DNA from: Clostridiales bacterium
GTDB taxonomy: Bacteria > Bacillota > Clostridia > Christensenellales > JAISNN01
Direction: 5' to 3'
Length of the DNA stretch: 16,980 bases
Assembly (NCBI GenBank): GCA_031273965.1
Contig: JAISQX010000201.1
Location: forward strand, 1-16,980
Part shown: positions 8,390-15,780 of the stretch, in pieces
Layout of the letters: every line of letters begins with the position of its first letter
How positions within the stretch are numbered: position 1 is the first letter of the stretch
Made by a program: the position numbers and the translations under genes
The notes under the pieces: generated by a model
What the model was told of the DNA's origin: nothing
Databases searched by the model: none
Seen by the model: only the letters and a program-made list of their open reading frames with translations

Positions 8390-8617
8390 ATAATCCTTTT
8401 GGTTTTCCGCGTATATGAGCGCAGACTTGTTTGACCGAAGCAGATGTTATCCGGGGTAAAATTTCGCACAAATTTTCCGCCAAAAAATCTTTTCGGTTTC
8501 TTGTTTTGATTTCCGCGCCGGGTTATATACAAAAAATCCGCGTTTCTTTTTTTATTCTTGAGCTTCGCGTTTTTTCGTATCCGAACTTGATTCTCTTTGA
8601 TATTTTTTTTACGTCAT

Positions 8618-9511
8618 CTATAGCAATTCTATCTCCGGCGTAAGTTCCACTCCGTATTTATTTGACACGATTTCTTTTACGCGGTTCATAACCGCCGCAT
8701 AGTCGGATGATTTTGCGTTACCGATATTTACTATGAACCCCGCATGTTTAGCCGACACGCAAGCACCGCCTATATTATATCCTTTTAATCCGGCTTTGTC
8801 AATAAGAACGGCGGGAATGACCTCTTCAAATCTTCTGAACGTACTGCCCAAACTTGGCTCTTTGGGTTGATTATCGGCGCGCTTTTTTTTGAATCTTCTC
8901 ATTTTCTCCTTTACCGAGTCTATATCCCCTTCCTTCAATTCAAAAGCCGCTCTCAATATCAATTCGTTGCCATCTCCTCCGCTAAAGCGCGAACGCCTGT
9001 ATGACAGCTTCAGTTCCTCTTTTTTAAAGCGGATTATTTCATCCTTTCGTATATCGTAAACGTCGGCGTAAAGTATAACGCCGGCGATATCTTCCCCGTA
9101 AGCCCCGGCATTCATATATACCCCTCCGCCAACCGAGCCCGGAATGCCGCTTGCGAACTCGAAGCCGCTTAGCCCCTCTTGTGCCGCCGCGTAAGCTAAC
9201 CGCGGCATAGCCGTCCCGGCGTCGGTCTCCATTATCTTTCCTTTGACGGCGCAATTTTTAAAATCTTTAAGACAAACTATTATCCCGTCAAAACCTTTGT
9301 CGCCGATAAGCGTATTTGTTCCGCCGCCCAAAATCCTATATTTTACGGGAGTATTTTTTAATACTTTAAAAAGTCTGATAACTTGCCCCGCCGTCTCCGG
9401 GAAAAAAACGAGCGGAACCGTTCCGCCGCTCTTAAAAGAAGATAACTCCGCCCCGCTAACCCGCGTCTTGAACTTTACTCCCACCGTCGTCAAAATACAA
9501 AAATCTTTCAT
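8618..9511 (-). CDS. murB: UDP-N-acetylenolpyruvoylglucosamine reductase MurB
   Basis: MurB uses NADPH and FAD to reduce UDP-GlcNAc-enolpyruvate to UDP-MurNAc in cytoplasmic peptidoglycan synthesis. From the ATG at 9511 the protein has 297 residues. It shows SSFKSGGT (24-31), the FAD-binding GGGTNTLIGD (62-71) and GIPGSVGGGVYMNAGAYG (122-139), then YRRSRF (171-176). The proton-donating Ser223 lies in GSTF and the catalytic Glu294 in TPEIELL. The GSTF motif and lack of an extra loop suggest the type II class. The frame remains open to a GTG at 9607, but those 32 residues are not MurB-like, so I prefer 9511. No Shine-Dalgarno is visible before either start. It is the first gene of the murB-PHP-whiA-HPr-dnaE unit and is divergent from rqcH. 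Confidence 0.93.
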   Translation of the reverse strand: MKDFCILTTVGVKFKTRVSGAELSSFKSGGTVPLVFFPETAGQVIRLFKVLKNTPVKYRILGGGTNTLIGDKGFDGIIVCLKDFKNCAVKGKIMETDAGTAMPRLAYAAAQEGLSGFEFASGIPGSVGGGVYMNAGAYGEDIAGVILYADVYDIRKDEIIRFKKEELKLSYRRSRFSGGDGNELILRAAFELKEGDIDSVKEKMRRFKKKRADNQPKEPSLGSTFRRFEEVIPAVLIDKAGLKGYNIGGACVSAKHAGFIVNIGNAKSSDYAAVMNRVKEIVSNKYGVELTPEIELL

Positions 9512-9673
9512 AAGATAAATATATGAAAAAAAAGATTTTACGATGTCCCGTATTTTTGTAACGGCGAAAACAAGTTGATTTTTGTATGAGAAAATATTAA
9601 ATTCCACACGGCGCGTTTTCCCGCCGGCTAAAAAACATTTAAATTTTTATACTCAATCTCATAAAAAGTGTTG

Positions 9674-9679
9674 TATAAT
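9674..9679 (+). promoter_or_regulatory. Candidate -10 box of rqcH
   Basis: A perfect TATAAT lies six bases before the ATG at 9686, which places the expected transcription start on or next to the A of the start codon. No good -35 is present at 16-18 bases; the upstream stretch is AT-rich. There is no Shine-Dalgarno between, so a leaderless mRNA is possible. Confidence 0.45.
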
Positions 9680-9685
9680 ATATAC

Positions 9686-11452
9686 ATGCCAAACGACGTT
9701 ATAACATTAGCCGTGTTAACGCGCGAGTTAAACGAGCTTCTTACCGGAGGAAAAATCGAAAAAATCACTCAACCCGATTATAATACGATCGTGTTGAACG
9801 TGAGAAGCAACGCCGAAAACCAAGCGTTGCTCATTTCATGCTCCCCTAAGCTGCCGCGTATTCATCTTACGCGCCGAAAAAAAGAAAATCCTTTAAACGC
9901 ATATTCTTTTTGTATGCTTTTGCGAAAGCATTTGGAAAAAAGCGCGATATTATCGATAGAATTAATCAATAACGACCGAATAATCGCTCTGAAATGTCAA
10001 AAAAAGAATGATTTATACGATATAAAAACATATACCTTAATATTCGAACTCATGGCGCGCAACAGCAACATTATTTTGACGGACGATTCGGGCGTAATAC
10101 TCGGAACCGTCAGACAATCCTACCTATCGGAGAATTCCGGCAGATTAACGCTTACGGGCGCGCTATATTCTCCTCCGGCAAACAAAAAGCCCCGCGTTCA
10201 GGATGCGGAAGCGGTGTCGTTAATGTTGCGCGACTCAAGCAATACGGGAAGTCTCTATTCGTTTTTATGCTCGCAAATAAGCGGCATGTCAAAAGAAACC
10301 GTAAAGGAAGTCCTCGCTTTGTCAGCTTTGTCCGACGCGGAATTTCCCTTAGACGAAGCGCGGCTTGACGTTCTAATATCGCATATTTCCGCGTTCACGC
10401 GTATATACGAGAACAAATTGCCTTGCGCGTCGATAAAAGAAGACGGTATGCCGTCGGATTTCTTTCCCGTGGAATACAAGACGGTAAATTTGAAATTTAC
10501 GCCGTTCGCGCTATTAAATTACGCGGCGGACGAATGCTATTTTTACGCGGAATATTCCGACGCTTTATCTCAAAAAGCCAGAGCGTTAAAAGCAGTTTTA
10601 AAAAAAGCGTTGACAAAAACGCAAAAAAAAATAGACGACAACAAAGACGCGCTCTTACGCTGCGGGGACGCCGAGCAATTAAAAAAAGCCGGCAACTTAA
10701 TACTTAACAACATCTACCTAATAAAAAAGAACGCTTCCTCGATTGAGCTTACCGATTACGAAACCTACAAAAACGTAATGATTTCGCTTGACTCTAAGCT
10801 TTCGCCGTCGGATAACGCGTCCGTATATTTCAAAAGATATTCCAAGCTAAAAAGGACGGAGGAGAACGCAAAAATAAATCTCGAACAAAATCTGTTGCTC
10901 CTCGAATATCTATTATCCATAGACGACAGCATAGACGTCTGTATAGACGCAAGTCAGGCAAAAAACGGTCTTGATAATAATAACGACGCAAAAATAACCC
11001 TAAACGAGATAGAAACCGAACTTTCCGAAGCGGGACTCATTCGGGAAAAAGCTGTGAAACCGACAAAAAAAACTAAAAACGTAAAGAAGACCGCTCCCGC
11101 CGCAAAGCCGTATGAATGCGTTGTCGACGGCTTTAAAATATACGCGGGACGGAATAATATTCAAAATGATTATGTAACGTTTACCCTTGCAAAAAACAGC
11201 GACGTCTGGCTTCACACAAAGGGTTATCACGGCGCGCACGTGATTATATCCGCCGAAGGCAGGTCGGTTCCCGATTCGGTGCTTCTTGCCGCCGCCGCAA
11301 TCGCCGCCGGTTTTTCAAAAGCCCGCGCGTCGCAAAACGTTCCGGTGGATTATGCCGAACGCCGCTATGTAAAAAGAATCCGCGGCGCGACAAAGGGCAT
11401 GGCGACGTATACCAACTTCAAAACTTTGTTTGTCGCGCCGGCTTTAATTTAG
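9686..11452 (+). CDS. rqcH: Ribosome quality control protein RqcH (NFACT family)
   Basis: A 588-residue NFACT protein, the bacterial relative of Rqc2/NEMF. It binds stalled 50S subunits and recruits tRNA-Ala to add C-terminal alanine tails that mark nascent chains for degradation. The start is the ATG at 9686, giving MPNDVITLAVLTRELNELL, which matches the family's usual N-terminus; an upstream in-frame GTG at 9668 overlaps the promoter. NFACT-N spans about 1-200 and includes the Asp97-Arg98 pair (INNDRIIAL), the same positions as the functional DR motif of B. subtilis RqcH. Helical, coiled-coil-like segments follow (about 290-430). The NFACT-R (DUF814) domain begins near 480: DVWLHTKGYHGAHVII, then VPVDYAERRYVKRIRGATKGM and KTLFVAP. 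The family usually has PGSHV where this has HGAHV. Often annotated as fibronectin-binding protein, an older name. The gene stands alone, divergent from murB and convergent with the lipoprotein gene. Confidence 0.94.
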   Translation: MPNDVITLAVLTRELNELLTGGKIEKITQPDYNTIVLNVRSNAENQALLISCSPKLPRIHLTRRKKENPLNAYSFCMLLRKHLEKSAILSIELINNDRIIALKCQKKNDLYDIKTYTLIFELMARNSNIILTDDSGVILGTVRQSYLSENSGRLTLTGALYSPPANKKPRVQDAEAVSLMLRDSSNTGSLYSFLCSQISGMSKETVKEVLALSALSDAEFPLDEARLDVLISHISAFTRIYENKLPCASIKEDGMPSDFFPVEYKTVNLKFTPFALLNYAADECYFYAEYSDALSQKARALKAVLKKALTKTQKKIDDNKDALLRCGDAEQLKKAGNLILNNIYLIKKNASSIELTDYETYKNVMISLDSKLSPSDNASVYFKRYSKLKRTEENAKINLEQNLLLLEYLLSIDDSIDVCIDASQAKNGLDNNNDAKITLNEIETELSEAGLIREKAVKPTKKTKNVKKTAPAAKPYECVVDGFKIYAGRNNIQNDYVTFTLAKNSDVWLHTKGYHGAHVIISAEGRSVPDSVLLAAAAIAAGFSKARASQNVPVDYAERRYVKRIRGATKGMATYTNFKTLFVAPALI

Positions 11453-11487
11453 CGCAAATAGGAGATGTTTTCTTTTTGCAAAATCTC

Positions 11488-12489
11488 TCATACCTCAGGG
11501 TCAGCTTTGTCAAAAATGAATTTCAGCGACTTTTGCGATATAAATCCGTTATTAAGCGGAAACCGGAATGTATGATAATTATCATATTCGCTCTTGTTGA
11601 CCAGCGTTCTGGTTTTATATTCCGTAGCGTCGTCGTCTTTTAGATACGTTTCTTCTATTATTATATAAGCGCAATCGCTTGATACGCGCATTTCCTCGTT
11701 GTTTTTGATATCCTCTCCAATATCCGTGGTTTTTAAAAGCCCGCCTTCGTCGTCGTATTCGCTTATCTTTGCGCGCAAAAGGCGATCCGTCTTTTCAGAA
11801 AAGACGGTAAAGCTTGATTTAAACGATATTTCCTCTTTAGTCCCGTCAAAATTTGTTCGGGAAGCCTTTAATTCCACCCCCATAGTCAACGTACTCGTCC
11901 CGTAAGCGTCCAAAGACTTGCCGTTTTGACCATCGACGTAAATCTCTCCGGTTTTAGGGTTCATAAATATACTTACAATATAAAGAATCGAACCGTAAAA
12001 CTCTTCCGTATAATAAAACTCGGCAGCCATACTTATTTCGCCGTTGATATATTCGCTATCCGATTTATAAAAATTAAAATTGAGACTACTGATATTAAGA
12101 TGATTAACGCCCCCAACACTAACGTAATCTTCCTCTTGCCGCGGATACCAAAATCCTCCCATAAGGTTTCTGTCACTCAACATCCCGTAAAATTCCGCGT
12201 CGTTGTTCGGCTCCCCTTTTGTTCCGTCCGAGCGTATAACCGACTCTCCGTCGTAAAGAACCGTCTTTCCGGAATAGCTTTTGGGTAAATCCGCCCCGGA
12301 AGGCATTACGCCGTCGTCGGTTTCAATGTACGCAAAAAAACCTATCAAATAGTCGTCTTTATATTCCAAAGGTTCAACTACTATATCCGGTTCGGTATCG
12401 TCCGTCGGTTTGTCGACAAGCTTGCAAGCCGTCAAGCCAAGCAATGACATAATAAGCGCCGCAGTTATAAGATATTTAATCTTTTTCAT
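11488..12489 (-). CDS. Predicted lipoprotein of unknown function
   Basis: A 333-residue protein with a clear lipoprotein signal: basic MKKIKY, a hydrophobic run and the lipobox LTAC, so lipid attachment would be at Cys22. The mature part is acidic, rich in Asp, Glu, Ser and Tyr, and predicted by eye to be mainly beta strand, with no cysteine after Cys22 apart from one (DCAYI). I recognise no family or catalytic motif. A strong ribosome site, AAGGAGA, lies 9-10 bases before the ATG. It follows the XRE regulator by 71 bases on the same strand and is probably in the same unit as the regulator and the DUF2975-like protein, though a separate promoter in the AT-rich gap is possible. A role at the outer face of the membrane is inferred only from the signal. 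Confidence 0.85.
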   Translation of the reverse strand: MKKIKYLITAALIMSLLGLTACKLVDKPTDDTEPDIVVEPLEYKDDYLIGFFAYIETDDGVMPSGADLPKSYSGKTVLYDGESVIRSDGTKGEPNNDAEFYGMLSDRNLMGGFWYPRQEEDYVSVGGVNHLNISSLNFNFYKSDSEYINGEISMAAEFYYTEEFYGSILYIVSIFMNPKTGEIYVDGQNGKSLDAYGTSTLTMGVELKASRTNFDGTKEEISFKSSFTVFSEKTDRLLRAKISEYDDEGGLLKTTDIGEDIKNNEEMRVSSDCAYIIIEETYLKDDDATEYKTRTLVNKSEYDNYHTFRFPLNNGFISQKSLKFIFDKADPEV

Positions 12490-12560
12490 ATTAAAAAATC
12501 TCCTTGCTATCTTTATCCGTTATATTTCCACGTTTATTTTTTTGAAATATTTTTCTTGTT

Positions 12561-12782
12561 TCATTCCTCAAAATCAATTTCTCCGTCAAAGCCTAAAATG
12601 TCGTTCGGCTCGCACTTGAGGTAAAAGCATATCTTATTTAACGTCGAAAACCTTACGGCTTTTGCCTTACCGCTCCGTAAAATCGACAAATTTGCCTCCG
12701 TAATGCCTATCTTTTCACAAAGCATTTTGGAGCTTACGCCGCTTTTTTTTAAAACTTCATCCAACTTAACGTATATAGCCAT
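12561..12782 (-). CDS. YozG-type XRE/HTH transcriptional regulator
   Basis: A compact 73-residue, single-domain helix-turn-helix protein of the Cro/CI superfamily. The body reads SSKMLCEKIGITEANLSILRSGKAKAVRFSTLNKICFYLKCEPNDILGF. It matches the small YozG-like regulators, which start MAIxVxLD and keep the motif ITEANLSIL-x2-GKAKA-x-RFSTL. In Bacillota these are commonly encoded next to a DUF2975 membrane protein, as here. A GGTGAG ribosome site precedes the ATG, 25 bases after the DUF2975-like stop. There is no ligand domain, so a signal would have to come from a partner. Inverted repeats at the operon promoter are good candidates for its operator, suggesting self-regulation; this is inference. 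Confidence 0.9.
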   Translation of the reverse strand: MAIYVKLDEVLKKSGVSSKMLCEKIGITEANLSILRSGKAKAVRFSTLNKICFYLKCEPNDILGFDGEIDFEE

Positions 12783-12807
12783 TCTCTCACCGCAACGATA
12801 GATTATA

Positions 12808-13860
12808 TTAAATAACCAATTTATTTTCCTCGTTCAATTCTACCGCTTTTATCAAAAGCTTTGAAATAACCGCTATTGCGCAAGCGATAAAAAGCATTGC
12901 CGCGGGTATTGCAAAAGTAAAATTCGTATATAATAATCTGTCGGAATACATAAGATATATCAGGTTTTCAAATATCGCGGCAAGCATTACGGTCGCCACC
13001 GCCGCAGCGGCGCGCCTTCCGAGTATCTTAAACTCGACGACGTTATCCGGGTTCAACATATTTTTTTGTAAGCGCGCCGTTATATCGTACGCTTTAAAAA
13101 GCAACCCTATTAAAAATGCCGAAGGCGCTAAATTGACGATATATATCAAAATTGTAACCGTAATATTAAACGAAGCCCATCTCTCATAAAGGGAGCTTGC
13201 CTTTATTTGCGAGATGCCGTATCTCAACCCTATCGTTTCGATAAAAAGCGCGTTAAACAAAATCGCCGTCGCAAAGAATAAAATTAAAAACTTGGAATAT
13301 ACATACGCCTTATCCTTGTTTTTATAGCACGGCGCGGATAACTCAAAAATCAACGCCGCCGTTAGAATCATGTAAAACGTGACGGCATACCCAAATTTTA
13401 TCATTGAAACAAGCGCGGGTCTGGCAAGATCGATTATCTCTTCCTCAGAATAAAAAAAATCTATAAAAATGCCTATCCTGTGCGGATTAATAAAATAATA
13501 AACGGCAAAAAAAAGAAATACGGATAGCCCAGCCCATAACGCAAAACTCAAAATATCCCTCTTGACAAGCCTTTTTTTGATTGCGGTTTTGACGATAAAA
13601 AAAATAAAGGGAGATAAGCAAACGACTATATAGACCGCGTATCCGAATAATTCTCCAAGCTTCGTGTCGGATATGCTTCGTATAAAATTGCCGACCGCAG
13701 AAAACGGTAAATAAAAAAATTCGACCGTCTCAAAATTCGCCTCGTATCTATAAAATATTCCTGCGAGCAAAAATATGACCGACAAAATTACACAAGCGAT
13801 AATTCCTTTATATTTGAAACCGCAGGCTTTTTTAATAAGAATCTTTAACGCGCCTTTCAC
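12808..13860 (-). CDS. Polytopic membrane protein, DUF2975-like at the C-terminus
   Basis: A 350-residue integral membrane protein with about seven to nine hydrophobic segments: around 20-36, 72-93, 105-124, 152-174, 188-208, 232-258, 285-305 and 315-335. The last part, ending in SKLLIKAVELNEENKLVI, resembles the end of DUF2975 proteins (a helix, then a short LxEEN tail). DUF2975 genes are typically paired with a YozG-type regulator, as found here. Ordinary DUF2975 proteins are only about half this length, so this is either an enlarged member or a two-copy version. The start is a GTG at 13860. AGAGGGG lies 12 bases upstream, a little far, and AAAGG abuts the start. It is the first gene after the consensus promoter at 13927-13955. 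Function is unknown. Confidence 0.65.
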   Translation of the reverse strand: MKGALKILIKKACGFKYKGIIACVILSVIFLLAGIFYRYEANFETVEFFYLPFSAVGNFIRSISDTKLGELFGYAVYIVVCLSPFIFFIVKTAIKKRLVKRDILSFALWAGLSVFLFFAVYYFINPHRIGIFIDFFYSEEEIIDLARPALVSMIKFGYAVTFYMILTAALIFELSAPCYKNKDKAYVYSKFLILFFATAILFNALFIETIGLRYGISQIKASSLYERWASFNITVTILIYIVNLAPSAFLIGLLFKAYDITARLQKNMLNPDNVVEFKILGRRAAAAVATVMLAAIFENLIYLMYSDRLLYTNFTFAIPAAMLFIACAIAVISKLLIKAVELNEENKLVI

Positions 13861-13897
13861 CTTTATTCTGTGCCCCTCTCATAAAAATTTATTCCAA

Positions 13898-13916
13898 ATT
13901 ATCGTTTATCGATAAT
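13898..13916. promoter_or_regulatory. Inverted repeat near transcription start, candidate operator
   Basis: The perfect palindrome ATTATCG-5-CGATAAT lies about +4 to +22 relative to the start predicted from the promoter at 13927-13955. A second repeat, AATATC-8-GATATT (13921-13940), encloses the -10 box. Position and symmetry fit repressor binding, most simply by the operon's own XRE protein. Both sites share a TATC/GATA core. Confidence 0.5.
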
Positions 13917-13926
13917 CTTTAATATC

Positions 13927-13955
13927 ATTATAGCGATATTATCTACCGTTGTCAA
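13927..13955 (-). promoter_or_regulatory. Consensus sigma-A promoter of the DUF2975-like/XRE/lipoprotein unit
   Basis: On the minus strand, TTGACA (13950-13955), a 17-base spacer and TATAAT (13927-13932) match the housekeeping consensus at all 12 positions. The predicted start is near 13920, about 60 bases before the GTG at 13860. A full-consensus promoter flanked by inverted repeats suggests a strong promoter held down by a repressor. Confidence 0.85.
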
Positions 13956-14017
13956 TAGTTTTTTCAAAGATTTTATAAAAATTCGAAAAAACTTATCGAC
14001 AAAAGCGTTTTTTTGCA

Positions 14018-14063
14018 TAAAAAACCGCCCACCGTCGCATACGCGCGAAAAATAATGGGCGGC
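14018..14063 (-). terminator. Rho-independent terminator after spoIVA
   Basis: On the minus strand a 7-bp GC stem (CCGCCCA 14025-14031 paired with TGGGCGG 14056-14062) and a 24-base loop is followed by six T residues (14019-14024). It lies about 100 bases beyond the spoIVA stop. The rest of the gap 13861-14159 holds the promoter and operator described separately and a small hairpin at 14120-14133. Confidence 0.75.
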
Positions 14064-14159
14064 TTAACAAAGACCAAATAAATATGCTTACGACAATTTA
14101 ATTAAGGCATGCTCGCGTAAGCCGTAAACGGCTCTTTTAGCATTTTTACCCGCTTTGAC

Positions 14160-15641
14160 CTATAGGAGTATACAGACAACTCCGCCTTTTCCTTCGTTAA
14201 CGATTCTTGTGAGAGTTTTACGGATTTTGTTTCGGGCTTCCTCCGGTATTGCCAGAAGTTTATTGTTCAATCCTTCCTTTACCATCATGTTCAATGATTT
14301 TCCGAACATATTCGTTTCCCAAATGCCTTGTTTATTGTTTTCAAATTCGCTCAAAAGATATTTTATCATATCCTCGCTCTGCTGTTCGGTTCCGATAATC
14401 GGACTTACCTCGGCTTCGACGTCGACTTTCATTATATGGAGAGACGGCGCGGAAGCCTTTAGCTTGACCCCAAACCTTCCTCCTTGTTTGACAATCACGG
14501 GTTCCTCCAGACTCAACTCGTCCATAGTGGGAGTCACGACGCCGTACCCAAAATTCTCCGCGTCCGAAAGCGCGTTTGCAAGCTTATTATATTCCTTATA
14601 GGCATTTTTTAGCCTCTTTATCAGCTTTATCATCACGTATTCATCGGAGACGTCCTCTCCGGCTATTCCGCTTAGAATACTGTAAAAAAGCCCGTTTTTT
14701 GGAATAATCGAAAAGCCTATGCGCCCTTTTCCCATATCGATAATCGTATTTTCCGCCCCTTCGACATACTCTGACTCGTCGAATGACGTTAAAACTCGCT
14801 CATTGTAGTCCTTCATTTTGACTATTCCTTCGGCGGCGGTCTTTAAGCGAGCTAATAAATCCCTTATTATCGGATTATCGCGATTTAAAGATTGCATCCA
14901 TTTGGGAATGTTTATATCCATGACCTTGACGGGAAACTCGCGTAAAACGCAATCCAATATTTCGTTTACATCCTCTTTTTGCATAGCCTCTATGTTTTTT
15001 AAAACCACGGGCACGTCATAGCGTTGTTCCAATACCGATTTAAGACTTACGGTATCCGGGTTTTCGGGATTTTTTGAATTTAATAGCATGACAAAAGGCT
15101 TGCCTATAGCTTTCAAATCATTGACCACCCGCTCCTCCGCCGCAAGATACTTGCTTCTGTCCAATTCGGTTATGCTCCCGTCCGTCGTTACGACTATCCC
15201 TATCGTGGAATGTTCGTTGATGACCTTTTTGGTGCCCGTTTCCGCGGCTTTTTCAAACGGCATCTCGCTGTCGCTCCACGGCGTAATGACAAAGCGTTCT
15301 TTTCCGTTCTCCGTATGCCCTATCGCGCCGTCGACAAGATATCCCACGCAATCTATCAAGCGTACATTGAGTTTTACTCCTTCGTTCGGGAATATCTCAA
15401 CCGATTCCGCGGGTACAAACCTCGGTTGCGTCGTCATAATGGTTTTTCCGTCGGCGGATTGCGGCATTTCGTCTACGGCTCTTCGTTTTTTATTGACGTC
15501 AAGAATATTTTCAAGCACAAACGCTTCCATAAATTTTCTTATAAACGTTGATTTGCCCGTTCTTACCGGTCCCACCACTCCGATATAAATATCTCCGTCC
15601 GTCCGCGCCGCGATATCCTTATATAAATCGAACTTGTCCAT
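14160..15641 (-). CDS. spoIVA: Stage IV sporulation protein A (SpoIVA)
   Basis: A 493-residue protein. SpoIVA is a cytoskeletal ATPase of the mother cell that polymerises on the forespore surface to form the base layer of the spore coat. It starts at the ATG at 15641 (MDKFDLYKDIAARTDGDIYIG), with AAAGGAG 5 bases upstream; the frame extends two codons to a GTG that would touch the ribosome site. The Walker A motif GPVRTGKS (24-31, Lys30), Thr70/Thr71 and the Walker B Asp97 (RLIDCVGY) fall at the same numbers as in B. subtilis SpoIVA. The C-terminus GGVVCILL is the family's conserved end, needed there for localisation and assembly. Length is normal (B. subtilis 492). A sigma-E-like promoter precedes it and a terminator follows, so it is probably transcribed alone. 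This is the strongest evidence that the organism can form endospores. Confidence 0.97.
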   Translation of the reverse strand: MDKFDLYKDIAARTDGDIYIGVVGPVRTGKSTFIRKFMEAFVLENILDVNKKRRAVDEMPQSADGKTIMTTQPRFVPAESVEIFPNEGVKLNVRLIDCVGYLVDGAIGHTENGKERFVITPWSDSEMPFEKAAETGTKKVINEHSTIGIVVTTDGSITELDRSKYLAAEERVVNDLKAIGKPFVMLLNSKNPENPDTVSLKSVLEQRYDVPVVLKNIEAMQKEDVNEILDCVLREFPVKVMDINIPKWMQSLNRDNPIIRDLLARLKTAAEGIVKMKDYNERVLTSFDESEYVEGAENTIIDMGKGRIGFSIIPKNGLFYSILSGIAGEDVSDEYVMIKLIKRLKNAYKEYNKLANALSDAENFGYGVVTPTMDELSLEEPVIVKQGGRFGVKLKASAPSLHIMKVDVEAEVSPIIGTEQQSEDMIKYLLSEFENNKQGIWETNMFGKSLNMMVKEGLNNKLLAIPEEARNKIRKTLTRIVNEGKGGVVCILL

Positions 15642-15670
15642 ACACACTCCTTTAAATGATTGTCTAAAAA

Positions 15671-15700
15671 AATATATTCGGCGCTTTCAAAAAATATTAC
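15671..15700 (-). promoter_or_regulatory. Sigma-E-like promoter of spoIVA
   Basis: On the minus strand GTAATATT (15693-15700), a 14-base spacer and AATATATT (15671-15678) approximate the sigma-E pattern: the -35 fits well and the -10 matches at five of seven fixed positions. The start would fall near 15664, about 23 bases before the ATG. It sits just past the rnhB terminator. spoIVA is a known sigma-E gene in Bacillus. Confidence 0.5.
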
Positions 15701-15711
15701 TTCCTATAAAT

Positions 15712-15746
15712 AAAAACCGCCGTAAAAAAACTCTTACCCGGCGGTT
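15712..15746 (-). terminator. Rho-independent terminator after rnhB
   Basis: A perfect 8-bp stem, AACCGCCG (15715-15722) with CGGCGGTT (15739-15746), and a 16-base loop is followed on the minus strand by TTTATTTAT. It begins 35 bases past the rnhB stop and separates the housekeeping genes from spoIVA. Confidence 0.85.
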
Positions 15747-15780
15747 ATAAAAAAACATTCATTAGCAATTAAACTCTCGT

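Noticed and set aside
8338..8617. Minus-strand frames in the gap between murB and the PHP gene
   Set aside because: One frame starts at TTG-like context and overlaps the PHP gene start; another overlaps the murB end without a start codon. Both are Lys/Arg-rich with no recognisable motif, so I treat the 228 bases as intergenic.
9512..9607. 32-residue N-terminal extension of MurB from a GTG
   Set aside because: The extension is hydrophobic and unlike MurB, and the preferred ATG gives the usual distance to the SSFKSGG motif.
9609..9626. CGGCG/CGCCG inverted repeat between murB and rqcH
   Set aside because: Only 5 bp with an 8-base loop in a GC-rich patch and no following T tract; no function can be argued.
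11458..11490. Hairpin between the convergent rqcH and lipoprotein genes
   Set aside because: GAGAT/ATCTC with a bulge and an A/T inner stem is weak, and neither side has a T tract after it, so I do not call it a terminator.
13988..14004. DnaA-box-like TTATCGACA near an AT-rich stretch, as a replication origin signal
   Set aside because: A single imperfect box with no cluster and no dnaA/dnaN nearby; it is not an origin.
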